A stretch of DNA of 64,000 bases from Bacteroidota bacterium (GTDB taxonomy: Bacteria; Bacteroidota; Bacteroidia; J057; JADKCL01): assembly GCA_016718825.1 (NCBI GenBank), contig JADKCL010000003.1:1-64000 (forward strand), read 5' to 3'. Under the pieces are notes generated by a model that was given only the letters and a program-made list of their open reading frames with translations, searched no databases and was not told the origin of the DNA. Below, one piece after another: positions 43,395 through 52,644 of the stretch (positions within the stretch are counted from its first letter, which is position 1; each line of letters begins with the position of its first letter). The position numbers were made by a program, and so were the translations under genes.

Positions 43395-46011
43395 TCACTT
43401 CAGCAGCGCGAGCTTGATCTCCTGCAATTTCAGCAGCGCTTCCACAGGCGTCATGCGGTCGATGTCCACGCCTGCAAGCACCTCGCGGATGCGCAGGGTG
43501 TCTTCGTCCTTGAGCTCAAACATGTTGAGCTGAATCGACTGTTTGCTGCTGAATTTGATGCTTTGCGCGACTTCCTTGTCGTGCATTTTGTTTTGCTCGA
43601 AGTGTGTGAGCAGGTCGCTGCTGCGCTTCACAATGCTTTTGGGCATGCCCGCCATTTCAGCGACGTGGATACCGAAGCTGTGGTTACTTCCACCCGGAAT
43701 CAGCTTGCGCATGAAAATGATTTTCCCGTCCAATTCCTTGACCGAGACATTGTAGTTTTTCACGCGCTGCATCTTTTCGCTGATCTCGTTGAGCTCGTGG
43801 TAATGCGTTGCAAACAAGGTCTTGGCAGCACATTTCGCGCTTTCATGCAGGTGCTCCACGAGTGCCCAGGCGATGCTCACGCCGTCGTAGGTACTCGTGC
43901 CACGACCGATTTCGTCGAGGAGAATGAGGCTTTTGCGCGTCGCATTGTTCACGATGCGGGCCGTTTCGTTCATCTCGACCATGAAAGTCGATTCGCCGCT
44001 GCTGATGTTGTCGCTCGCCCCTACCCGCGTGAAAATCTTGTCGACCCAGCCGATTTTTGCCGAATCCGCGGGGACAAAACAACCCACCTGCGCCATCAAC
44101 ACGATCAACGCCGTTTGCCGCAACAAGGCCGATTTACCCGCCATGTTGGGGCCGGTGATGATGATGATCTGTTGCTGCGCATTGTCCAGGAAGACGTCGT
44201 TGGGCACATACGTTTCATCCCGGCCCAAGCTCGTTTCAATCACCGGATGCCGCCCGGCACGGATGTCGAGCACATCGTCGGCATTAATTTCGGGCTTGCA
44301 ATAGTTGCGTTTCAGGGCCACGTTGGCGAATGAACCGAAAATGTCCAATTCTGCGATTTGAAGGGCATTGTGCTGGATCGCCAACAGCCATGCCTGTAAT
44401 TTTTCGAGCAATTCGGCGTAGAGCCGCGTCTCCAATGCCACGATACGGTCCTCTGCATGGAGGATTTTCTCTTCGTATTCCTTGAGCTCTTCCGTGATGT
44501 AACGCTCTGCACCTGAGAGGGTTTGCTTGCGCATCCAATCGGTCGGGGCTTTGTCCTTGTGAACGTTGGTGACTTCGAGGTAATAACCAAAAACCTTGTT
44601 GTAGCCGATTTTCAGCGAACTGATGCCGGTCTTTTCAATTTCGCGGCGCTGCATGTCGAGCAGCAGGTCCTTGCCGTTTGCGCTGATGTTGCGGAGTTCG
44701 TCGAGCTCGGCATTGAGTCCGCCGCGAATGACGCCGCCGGTATTCAAATTGTTGTTGGGATCCTCCTCCAAATACTGGTCCAGCAGGCCAAGGGCCTCGC
44801 TGATGTCATGGAAAGCCTGCTCGCGGCGGTCGAGGTGGGCGGCTCCAAATTCGAGCAGGAGCTTGCGCAAAGGACCAATCAGCCGAAGGCTGTTGCGCAG
44901 CATCATCGCCTCGCGGGGTTGCATTTTGCGTGTCGCCAACTTCGAAACATGGCGCTCAAGGTCTCCGGTTTTCTTGAAAATATCCTCCAAATGCCGCAGG
45001 TTCACTTGGTCCTTGAGCAGTGTTTCCACCGTTTCGAGCCTTCTGCGAATGGCCCCCAAATCCTTCAGCGGGAACAGCAGCCATCGCCTGAGCAAACGCG
45101 CGCCCATGGGCGTGAGCGTCATGTCGAGCACGTCCACGACGGCTTTTCCATCCGGATGATTGGGGTGGATCAACTCCAGGTTGCGAATGGTAAATTGATC
45201 GAGCCAGACAAATCCTGAATCATCAAACAGCTGAATGCCAGCGATGTGATCGATCTGCGTTTGCTGATTTTCGCGGAGATAATGCAAGACCGCGCCGGCG
45301 GCGATCACTCCGGATTCTTCCTTGTCGACACCAAATCCCTTGAGGGACTTGGTCTTGAAATGGCCGAGCAGGGTTTCCTGCGCATAATCGAACTGGAATA
45401 CCCAGTCCTCCAAGCCGCGAGATGTAGAACTTCTCCCCGATTTCCTCCTTGAATTGCCGGATGTCCTTTCGCCCCACCAAAACTTCGGCAGGTTTGAGCG
45501 TATTCATCAGCTTTTCAGCCTGTTGAATCGATCCTGAGAGGCAGAAAAATTCGCCGGTACTCACTTCTACGAATGCCAATCCGACCTCTTTGCCGCTGAA
45601 ATGCAAGGCTGCGAGGTAGTTGCTCTCCTTGCTGTCCAGCATTTTGTCGCTGAAAGCAACTCCGGGTGTGACGAGTTCGGTGACGCCGCGTTTGACGATG
45701 CCGATCGCTTGTTTGGGATCCTCGAGTTGATCGCAGACCGCCACGCGTTGGCCCGCACGAACGAGGCGGGGCAGGTAGGTATCGAGGCTATGGTGCGGGA
45801 AACCAGCGAGTTCCATTTCGCCGGTTCCATTGTTGCGGCGGGTCAGAACGATGCCGAGGATTTCCGAAACCTTGACGGCGTCCTCGCCAAACGTTTCATA
45901 AAAGTCCCCTACCCTGAACAGCAAAACCGTGCCGGGGTGTTTGGCCTTGATGGCATTGTATTGCTTCATCAAAGGCGTTTCCTTCGCCTTGTTGTCGTCC
46001 TTTTCTTTCAA
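43395..46011 (-). CDS. mutS: DNA mismatch repair protein MutS, frameshifted
   Basis: The 5' frame (46011 leftward) has the mismatch-binding N-terminus with the Phe-x-Glu wedge in LLFRVGDFYETFGEDA, and DQLEDPKQAIGIVKRGVTEL. At 45410-45411 one extra base shifts the frame after EEIGEKFYISR. Reading on in the frame of 43395-45413 gives EDWVFQFDYAQETLLGHFKT, the core and lever domains, Walker A TGPNMAGKSALLRQ, Walker B LILLDEIGRGTSTYDG and the C-terminal dimer helix. Repaired length is about 871 residues, normal for MutS1. As written neither piece is functional, implying loss of mismatch repair or a sequencing indel. Confidence 0.93.
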
Positions 46012-46137
46012 TGGATCCGCCGTTCAATCATTCAACTTCAGACAAATCGCCAATTTCCGAGGAAAGCAGCCGACTCCGAAACGGAATTATCAACGGTAGG
46101 TGTACAATTGGGGGAAATCAGCTGTCATTCACCTAAA

Positions 46138-46179
46138 AATTCGCGGAAGACCGCCCAAGGGCGAAACTTTCCGCGAATT
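46138..46179 (-). terminator. Hairpin terminator behind the PEP-utilising enzyme gene
   Basis: aattcgcgga (46138-46147) pairs with tccgcgaatt (46170-46179), with an inner cgccc/gggcg stem. On the minus strand it is followed by a T-run. It separates this gene from mutS. Confidence 0.75.
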
Positions 46180-46212
46180 CTGTTGAAAGGGACCTGCTTT
46201 TTAGATCATCGC

Positions 46213-48645
46213 TTATTCCCAGAAGACCGTTCCGGTGGTGCCATCGACTGTAATCACCTGCCCATCCACAATTTTTTTCGTAACATTTTCACAAGCAACC
46301 ACGGCGGGAAGGGCAAATTCGCGGGCGATAATCGCAGGATGGGAAAGATACCCTCCTTCTTCTGTGACCAGCGCACCCAATCGGTTAAAAAGGACGGACC
46401 ATTCGCCACTTGTGATCCTGCAAACCAGAATCTCTCCCTGCTGAACTCTGGAAAACTGATGTGGCCCTTCGACGATTCTGGCGATCCCGGTGTATTTCCC
46501 CGCAAAAACGCCCAAGCCATTCACCAAATTCGAGGAATCGGATTTTTGCAAATTGGATGCAGCATCGGGCTCGATAGATGTCATGAATTCGAATAGGCCA
46601 AACAACTTTTTGAGCCCGGAAGGAAAGGGCGCTAGATTGGGCAATGGCGCTTCGGCGGGACCATAAGCAGCGGGACCCCGGTTAAATTTCGCCCATTGCC
46701 TTTCGCCTAGCCGGTGCAAAATCGTGGCTTTCAGGTTCTGAAATTTGCCCTGCAGCGCCTGAACAACCTCCGCTTGCGTGAGCATCACCATGTCTTCGGG
46801 CCCATTGGGGAGATCGGAAATGCGCCTCCCAGCCTCGAGCAGGTGCAGCCGTAGCATTCCCCATACCTTTGAAATACACTCAATTCCATTCGCATCACGG
46901 ATAAAATATCCCTTTCTCGCCCATTCGAGCAATTCCTCAAACTCCGAACGCAATCCCGAATCCGCCAATTGTGTTCTTGCAGCATCGATTTCCACGCCAT
47001 CCTCCTTTTGCAGTCGATTGGTTAACGTGTTTCCTGCTTTTAATTGTTGCAGTTGGGACGCCAATGTTTGGTGCAGGTAGTGAAGATTTTCACCCCAGGT
47101 CGGGTTGTTCACGTCATAGTCAGACATGCGCATCGTGTGGCGCTCCATCCATGCGCTAAATTCTTGGTTCAATTTTGGATATTCCTCCAAGACCTGCGCA
47201 ATCGTCTTGCGCTCCAAAGGCATTTCCTGGATTTGCGCATGACTCAGGTTTTGCAGGCAAATCGTTTCCAATTCGACCAAATGCTGTGTGGTTGCCCCGG
47301 AATTTCCGCTGAGAACTGCCAAGGTCTTTTTGTAATCCCAACCCAAATGCGATTTGCAGAAGATTGCAAACACCCCGATGCAGGTAAAACTTGCCATTCC
47401 GAGGCCTGCATGCACTTGGGCTCCCTTGATGGCGATCGTTTTCAGCTGATCCATTTGCTGTATCAGCGCTGATGTGGACAAATCGCCGAGCGTTTTCAAG
47501 TTGAAAGACGCGATTTGATCCTTGAACCATTGCGCATCGGAGGCCTCCCACTCCACAACCGGCTTCCGATAGGATTTTCCGTCAAAGAATGGACCCGCAT
47601 GTTTGTTCATTTTGCGCATGGCCGGAATCAGTCGCGCTACGAGCCACATCACCCAATCCGGCGGATTTTTACTTCCACCGCCCCCGGCCATTTCCATCCG
47701 GGCATACAAATGACCGCCGATAAGCTTAAAGTCCATCCCTTTTACCGGCAGTCCGTAGGTTTTCAGCACTTCGGTGAAGGCCTTTCCGTAAGGATCAAAG
47801 AAAAGATCCCATGTAAACGGCGTGGGTATGGTGTGATGGTCGTCCCGTTTCCAGCTTCCTTTGGGAATTTCGATGGCGATTGGAATGGGCGCTATAGGCA
47901 GCGCCGTGATCGGCCGGCTTTGCAGCAAGAAAAATTCGCCATTGGAAAATGCCCATTCGATGTCTTGCGGGCACCCGAATTTTGATTCCAAAACTTTTGC
48001 GACTTCGGCGATTTTGGCGATCATCGGTTCGGTCAGCTCCTTCACGGCGGCACCTTTCCGCTGAATTTCTGAAGCATTCCAAACGATTTCCTCCGGGCTG
48101 ACCTCTCCGGAAACGAGCTTTTCACCAAGGCCTGTAACCGCTTCGATAACCACTTCATGCCGGTTACCTGAAACGGGATTGGCCGAAAAGGCGACACCCG
48201 CAACATCGGCAGGGACCATTTGTTGAATGAGCACTGCCATCGCGCCGCCACCTGACGCATGATAGGCTTTCACCTGTGCTGCGTCCAAGGACTGAAGACA
48301 AGATAGCACAGCCTCCGACAAGCCGTCTTTCGGAACATTGAGGATCGAGACGAATTGACCGGCAAAGGAGGTCTGACTTCCATCCTCCAAGGTTGCCGAT
48401 GAACGGACGGCGTAAGGTCCGGGACCAAGCTTTTCTGCTGCCGGCAGCAAGCTAGCTGCAAGTTCGCTCGGAATCGAAGGTGCTCCGTCCCATCGCACGG
48501 CCGGGATGACAAATCCCTTGGGGACATTGAATCCCCAGCTTGATGCGAGATGAAGGTGCAGTGCCTTGGCACCGATTTCCTGCTTCGTCGGTTGCCAGCC
48601 AACGGTTCCAATTGCCGACAGCTCAGTCTTTGAGGTGGTCATCAT
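46213..48645 (-). CDS. PEP synthase/rifampin phosphotransferase-like enzyme
   Basis: 810 residues (MMTTSKTELSAIGTVGWQPT). An N-terminal ATP-grasp domain of the PPDK/PEP-synthase type has PYAVRSSATLEDGSQTSFAG, QQMVPADVAGVAFSANPVSG and DIEWAFSNGEFFLLQSRPIT. A long central domain follows (about 270-690). The C-terminal swivelling phospho-His domain has TSGEWSVLFNRLGALVTEEG and GGYLSHPAIIAREF with the catalytic His near 769. The order ATP-grasp, variable middle, His domain is that of rifampin phosphotransferases and related dikinases; canonical PEP synthase would have its TIM barrel C-terminal. The TetR regulator gene is 3 bases upstream. Substrate unknown. Confidence 0.82.
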   Translation of the reverse strand: MMTTSKTELSAIGTVGWQPTKQEIGAKALHLHLASSWGFNVPKGFVIPAVRWDGAPSIPSELAASLLPAAEKLGPGPYAVRSSATLEDGSQTSFAGQFVSILNVPKDGLSEAVLSCLQSLDAAQVKAYHASGGGAMAVLIQQMVPADVAGVAFSANPVSGNRHEVVIEAVTGLGEKLVSGEVSPEEIVWNASEIQRKGAAVKELTEPMIAKIAEVAKVLESKFGCPQDIEWAFSNGEFFLLQSRPITALPIAPIPIAIEIPKGSWKRDDHHTIPTPFTWDLFFDPYGKAFTEVLKTYGLPVKGMDFKLIGGHLYARMEMAGGGGSKNPPDWVMWLVARLIPAMRKMNKHAGPFFDGKSYRKPVVEWEASDAQWFKDQIASFNLKTLGDLSTSALIQQMDQLKTIAIKGAQVHAGLGMASFTCIGVFAIFCKSHLGWDYKKTLAVLSGNSGATTQHLVELETICLQNLSHAQIQEMPLERKTIAQVLEEYPKLNQEFSAWMERHTMRMSDYDVNNPTWGENLHYLHQTLASQLQQLKAGNTLTNRLQKEDGVEIDAARTQLADSGLRSEFEELLEWARKGYFIRDANGIECISKVWGMLRLHLLEAGRRISDLPNGPEDMVMLTQAEVVQALQGKFQNLKATILHRLGERQWAKFNRGPAAYGPAEAPLPNLAPFPSGLKKLFGLFEFMTSIEPDAASNLQKSDSSNLVNGLGVFAGKYTGIARIVEGPHQFSRVQQGEILVCRITSGEWSVLFNRLGALVTEEGGYLSHPAIIAREFALPAVVACENVTKKIVDGQVITVDGTTGTVFWE

Positions 48646-48648
48646 TTT

Positions 48649-49329
48649 TTAAATTTTAGAGGGTGATTCTTGAATTCCTTTATAATTCAGGCATTTGTAT
48701 AAAATGCCGATGTTCACAGCGAAGAGGTCGCCCGGGCGATCGGGGAACAAGCGCAATCCGAGCACGCCCGTTCCATTAAAAATCGAGCCGATCAAACTTG
48801 AGATTTCAAATTGGTCCAGATTGGTTGCGATTTGGTGGTGGTCCAAGGCGTATTGGATGTGTCGGTGAATGAAATTGCCCGTGCTGCGTGTTTCATATCC
48901 ATCTGGATCCTCATTGGGGAACAGTTCAAGTTTGTCGGCCCGACTCAACTCGACCCCCATTGGAAATTTGAGATTCTCCGAAATCATCCCGTAAAAAGCG
49001 CGAACAGAATGGGGCGATTCATTGCATACGCGGCCCATCGAGGCATACATTTCTGCGATTGCGGGTATGCCAACAAGTTCCTTCCTTCGAATCAAAACCT
49101 GCAGTTCCATCATCCAACAGGCATTGGAAAAAACCAGCAGCGCATCCTTTTCCGGAAAGTACTTGAAAAAGGTCACCTTGGAAATCATGGCCACCTCGCA
49201 AAGATCCTCTACCCGGATTTGGTTAAATGGCATTTCATTCAGCTTTTCACGAAGGTGCCGCACGAGTGCAAGACGAATTCGCGCGACCTTCCTGTCCTTC
49301 AAACCGATTTTTGTCATTGAATCTTGCAT
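48649..49329 (-). CDS. TetR/AcrR-family regulator
   Basis: I prefer the ATG at 49329 (MQDSMTKIGLKDRKVARIRL) over a TTG two codons earlier. About 226 residues. The helix-turn-helix is LREKLNEMPFNQIRVEDLCEVAMISKVTFFKYF (written in two parts: NQIRVEDLCEVAMIS and KVTFFKYFPEKDALL). The C-terminal ligand domain is typical in length. It leads a two-gene unit with the PEP-utilising enzyme. A palindrome (49348-49365) just upstream is its probable operator, so it likely represses this unit until a ligand, perhaps the enzyme substrate, is bound. Confidence 0.88.
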   Translation of the reverse strand: MQDSMTKIGLKDRKVARIRLALVRHLREKLNEMPFNQIRVEDLCEVAMISKVTFFKYFPEKDALLVFSNACWMMELQVLIRRKELVGIPAIAEMYASMGRVCNESPHSVRAFYGMISENLKFPMGVELSRADKLELFPNEDPDGYETRSTGNFIHRHIQYALDHHQIATNLDQFEISSLIGSIFNGTGVLGLRLFPDRPGDLFAVNIGILYKCLNYKGIQESPSKI

Positions 49330-49347
49330 TGGCAACTCCGATACATT

Positions 49348-49365
49348 TATTTACTCTAGTAAATA
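49348..49365. promoter_or_regulatory. TetR operator palindrome
   Basis: tatttact-ct-agtaaata is a perfect 8-bp inverted repeat, 18 bases upstream of the TetR start. Confidence 0.7.
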
Positions 49366-49392
49366 TATATACACAAATTAATATTTTCAAAC

Positions 49393-49433
49393 AGGTCAAA
49401 AAAAAATGGTGCGACAGGCACCATTTTTTTATT
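49393..49433 (-). terminator. Terminator between LolA-like gene and TetR unit
   Basis: aaaaaatggtgc-gacag-gcaccattttttt folds with A and T runs on both sides, so it can stop transcription in either direction. It separates the LolA-like gene from the TetR promoter. Confidence 0.85.
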
Positions 49434-49523
49434 CGGATCAACCCTGTAATTCTCTCCAAGGTTGCTGAAACTTCATTTTCTGGCTTGTGGTAGCAATTCC
49501 TTCAGACGCATACCACAATGGCA

Positions 49524-50189
49524 TCACTTCAGCGCCCGCTCTTCCGGCCAAACGGAGGTGCTTTCACCGATGGCCATGTCGGTCAGCTTGTAACTTTTGG
49601 CCTTCCATTCGTCAAAATTCAGGTCAAATTCGCCAACGCGGGCTTTGTCCCCACTTTTGATTTCGGCGAATTCAGCGCTTTCGTAATAGCCTTCCTGATC
49701 GACCATGAGCAAAAGCGATTTGGGCTCCAAGGATTTGATGTCAATCACCAATCGATGGCTGCCTTGTGCAACACTGCTTCCAAAATCGATGTCCAAGGCG
49801 ATTTTGTCGACCGTTCCACCGATGCGCACGACTTCGGCTTCAAGGTCCAGTCTCAGAAATCGGAACACGTTCACCACTGCAGGTGCCAACAAAGGATCGT
49901 AGAAATGCTTTTTGATGCGTTTGCTACGGTGCATGATCTCCCACTCGTACATGCCATCGCAGCGGATTTCGCCATCTTGCCAGAGAATTTGGTACTTCTC
50001 TCCTTGCACGACGAATTTGCCCGTGAAAGCCTCGCCATTTTGCCTTTTCCAGTGCACATTTCCTGAAAAGTTGCCGATACCTTCATATTGCTTTTGAAAG
50101 GCCAACATCAAGGTGACGGGGTCATATTTTTGTGCCTGAAGGGCCATGAACGGCAAAAGGACCAAAAGGAGGAGTAATGTCTTCTTCAT
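49524..50189 (-). CDS. LolA-like outer-membrane lipoprotein carrier
   Basis: 221 residues with signal peptide MKKTLLLLLVLLPFMALQAQ. The mature domain has the LolA-type pattern: MLAFQKQYEGIGNFSGNVHW, GEAFTGKFVVQGEKYQILWQ, MYEWEIMHRSKRIKKHFYDP, LVIDIKSLEPKSLLLMVDQE and FDLNFDEWKAKSYKLTDM. LolA shuttles lipoproteins from the inner to the outer membrane; Bacteroidota have several paralogues of uncertain task. Single gene, ending before a strong terminator. Confidence 0.82.
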   Translation of the reverse strand: MKKTLLLLLVLLPFMALQAQKYDPVTLMLAFQKQYEGIGNFSGNVHWKRQNGEAFTGKFVVQGEKYQILWQDGEIRCDGMYEWEIMHRSKRIKKHFYDPLLAPAVVNVFRFLRLDLEAEVVRIGGTVDKIALDIDFGSSVAQGSHRLVIDIKSLEPKSLLLMVDQEGYYESAEFAEIKSGDKARVGEFDLNFDEWKAKSYKLTDMAIGESTSVWPEERALK

Positions 50190-50452
50190 CTTGCGAAATT
50201 ATATTGCATTCTATCAACAACAATGCCAGAAATTCACATTCACCACCAAAAAAAGAAGCAAAACGACTACAATCTAGGTAGGCAAGAAATATCGATTGCA
50301 ATACGCCGCTGATTTCCAATACCATTGAATTTATGCAGAACCCAATTTCAGCCGTTATCCAGTTGAGATGATGCGTCAGGAAACGAGATTTGTTACTTTC
50401 GTCCCGAATTGGAATCCCCTGCCTGTCATTGGGGCAACTTACGAAAGGAATA

Positions 50453-50980
50453 ATGCGAAAACTGAAGCTCGACGAACTGGGCCGCAAGTCGGTCGAAGAA
50501 TACAAAGCAGCTGAAAAACATCCGATTGTGGTGGTATTGGACGATATACGCTCCATGATCAACGTGGGTGCGGTTTTCCGGAATTGTGATGCCTTCCTCA
50601 TCGAGAAGCTTTACCTCTGCGGCTACACCCCTGCCCCGCCCCACCGGGAAATCACAAAGTCGGCGCTTGGCGCGGAAGAGGCGGTCGAATGGGAACATGT
50701 CCCTGAGATTCTACCCTTGATCCTCAAACTCAAGGCAGAAGGTTACCGCATCGCAAGCATCGAACAAACCGATGGCAGCGTATTCCTCCACGAATTCAAA
50801 CCCAAGGAAGATGAAAAATGGGTGATCGTGATGGGCAACGAGGTGGATGGGGTTAATGCGGAGGTGGTTACCAACTCAGACGTGGCGGTCGAAATCCCTC
50901 AATTCGGGACCAAACACAGCCTGAATATCTCTGTCGCCACTGGCATTGTGCTCTATGCCCTTGTTTTAGGCAATCCCTGA
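50453..50980 (+). CDS. SPOUT-class (TrmH/SpoU) RNA 2'-O-methyltransferase
   Basis: Start at MRKLKLDELGRKSVEEYKAA (50453), 175 residues. Motif 1 is DIRSMINVGAVFRNCDAFLI (N-x-G-x-x-x-R-x-x), motif 2 VIVMGNEVDGV, motif 3 IPQFGTKHSLNISVATGIVL, all diagnostic of the trefoil-knot TrmH family. Lacking the extra RNA-binding N-domain, it is the minimal form. It methylates a ribose in tRNA or rRNA; the target position cannot be told. Confidence 0.92.
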   Translation: MRKLKLDELGRKSVEEYKAAEKHPIVVVLDDIRSMINVGAVFRNCDAFLIEKLYLCGYTPAPPHREITKSALGAEEAVEWEHVPEILPLILKLKAEGYRIASIEQTDGSVFLHEFKPKEDEKWVIVMGNEVDGVNAEVVTNSDVAVEIPQFGTKHSLNISVATGIVLYALVLGNP

Positions 50981-50985
50981 CCGCT

Positions 50986-51696
50986 TCAAAGCGTCGGAAT
51001 GGCTTGCTTGAGCAGCCACTTTTTGAGGAATTCGTCGTTGTCGACACGCCCGAGGACAAAACGCTTGCTTTGCGCCAAAACAGCTGATTTAAGTGCCACT
51101 TCGTGCACCACGACGCGTGGGTTGCCGTACGAGGCATGGATAAAATCGACCGATTTGGGACCATTGGCAATGAATCCGGTGTGAATATCCAACCCGACAA
51201 TGTAAAGTCCCTGCGGGAGTTTCCCCATGCGACGCACGAGTTCGGGGACGTCGATCCCGCCATAATCTTTGATTTGGTCTGCAGGACAAACCGTGCGGAT
51301 GATTTTCAAGGATGCCTGCTGCGCCAATTTGGCGCGTTCGACGCCAAATCCAGCATCTCTGAGAATGGTCGTGACGAAGTAACCGCAGGCGATTTGCCCT
51401 TCGCCGGGCTTTTGCGTGATGCCGTTAAAATCCCAGGGGGTACCCATCCATGGCGGAAAAAGCTGCTTGGCAATCACGTCGAGCACGAGTTTGCGCGCAG
51501 CAACCACCAATGTCAAACGTTGATCAGCGCCCGCAGACGCGTAAAGCGTAGCCATTGAATCCCGCTGTGCAACGATTTCGGCCTTGATGGCGGAATAATC
51601 CTTGCGAGAGCAATCACCGACCCGCGCCCATGCGTGGGAGGGCAAGCTGCCAATCATCAACATGGAAACTGCCAAACAAGCGATGGTATTCCGCAT
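50986..51696 (-). CDS. Exported NlpC/P60-like cysteine hydrolase candidate
   Basis: 236 residues. Signal peptide MRNTIACLAVSMLMIGSLPS. The arrangement GTPWDFNGITQKPGEGQIAC, ACGYFVTTILRDAGFGVERA (nucleophile Cys candidate) and YIVGLDIHTGFIANGPKSVD (His candidate) is what a papain/NlpC-like fold would show. That fold often cleaves cell-wall peptides or amides. The similarity is at motif level only. The ATG shares its first base with the stop of the SDR-like gene upstream, so they are translated from one mRNA. Confidence 0.65.
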   Translation of the reverse strand: MRNTIACLAVSMLMIGSLPSHAWARVGDCSRKDYSAIKAEIVAQRDSMATLYASAGADQRLTLVVAARKLVLDVIAKQLFPPWMGTPWDFNGITQKPGEGQIACGYFVTTILRDAGFGVERAKLAQQASLKIIRTVCPADQIKDYGGIDVPELVRRMGKLPQGLYIVGLDIHTGFIANGPKSVDFIHASYGNPRVVVHEVALKSAVLAQSKRFVLGRVDNDEFLKKWLLKQAIPTL

Positions 51697-52271
51697 CAGG
51701 AATGCTGGATTTCACCTTCCCAGGGATCGACCGTGCCGATCAGCACGTTCTTGGAATCATCGCGCAATGCCTTGATCACACCGTCGCTGATTTCGTCGTT
51801 GCTCAGGCGCATCGTCGTGCCCTTCTCGCGTTTGAAACCCAGGACAATGATGCGGTAAAGCACCCTTTCCAAGTTCCGGAAAGTACTTTCAAAGTATTTG
51901 CGCTCCTTGACATTGGCAAGCTCCTGACCTGGAAGAATCTGGAAATAGCGACAAACAGGTGATGTCGAATTGAGGATCGAAGCGATGACATCCACAAACT
52001 TCAGGAATTGCTCCTGAACCCAGTTGATGGCAAGTGTCACCGGGCCAAAGGCCTCGATGGATTCGCTGATTCGTTGTGAAAGTCCATCGACCTCGTGGGA
52101 ATCCACGGCAATCGGATTAATTCTGCCAGAAAGCCCGACGGCTTGCGCCTGAAGCTTTTCAAAGTCGTATTTGGACCGAGCCACCACCGTCACGACGTTG
52201 TCGTGCGAGGCAAGAAAGAGTGAGACCTTCTCTAAGACACCGGTCCCACCAACCACTAACACATGAGCCAT
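51696..52271 (-). CDS. SDR/NAD(P)-binding Rossmann protein
   Basis: 191 residues. MAHVLVVGGTGVLEKVSLFL is a nucleotide-binding Rossmann start (GGTGxL), VVTVVARSKYDFEKLQAQAV gives the second strand with a basic residue favouring NADP, and VTLAINWVQEQFLKFVDVIA lies where the active-site helix would be. No YxxxK catalytic pair is evident, so it may be an atypical SDR. Coupled with the downstream hydrolase-like gene by a stop/start overlap. Confidence 0.75.
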   Translation of the reverse strand: MAHVLVVGGTGVLEKVSLFLASHDNVVTVVARSKYDFEKLQAQAVGLSGRINPIAVDSHEVDGLSQRISESIEAFGPVTLAINWVQEQFLKFVDVIASILNSTSPVCRYFQILPGQELANVKERKYFESTFRNLERVLYRIIVLGFKREKGTTMRLSNDEISDGVIKALRDDSKNVLIGTVDPWEGEIQHS

Positions 52272-52455
52272 ACGCTACTTTCTCCGGTTTTATTTCAAGA
52301 ACAATTCCCGCGACCGAAACCGGCACATCAGGAAACCTAAATCTTTCTAAAAGCCTTTCGTTCATGCCTTTTTCAAGGAGCAAAAACGATAAGATGATCG
52401 GCTTACGGCTTTCAACAAGGAGAATTTACGACCTGTTTTTCAGTTTGGTTGCACG

Positions 52456-52523
52456 TGTGGATAAAAGAATTTCCGATTTATACACAAACACCTGATTATC
52501 AATTAAATTAATTCTTATCCACA
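52456..52523. other. Cluster of three perfect DnaA boxes in AT-rich DNA
   Basis: tgtggataa at 52456-52464 (reverse orientation), ttatacaca at 52478-52486 and ttatccaca at 52515-52523 all fit TTATNCACA. The last two flank the AT-only run attatcaattaaattaattc. The whole intergenic region 52272-52644 (373 bases) has no gene, so it is a candidate replication origin or DnaA-regulated promoter. Confidence 0.5.
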
Positions 52524-52644
52524 GACATTCCACAATCAAATAATTCACTGTTCGAATTAAAGTTCACAAATTTAACAACCAAGCAATTCACTGAATATCA
52601 GCAAATTAAAACTTCGTTAGAATGCAATGAAATTGAACTTGGAA

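Noticed and set aside
43329..44333. 334-codon frame on the plus strand over mutS
   Set aside because: It is entirely antisense to strongly conserved MutS motifs.
52159..52383. Upstream frame MNERLLERFRFPDVP... before the SDR-like gene
   Set aside because: It overlaps the Rossmann start in another register and runs into arginine-rich shadow sequence.
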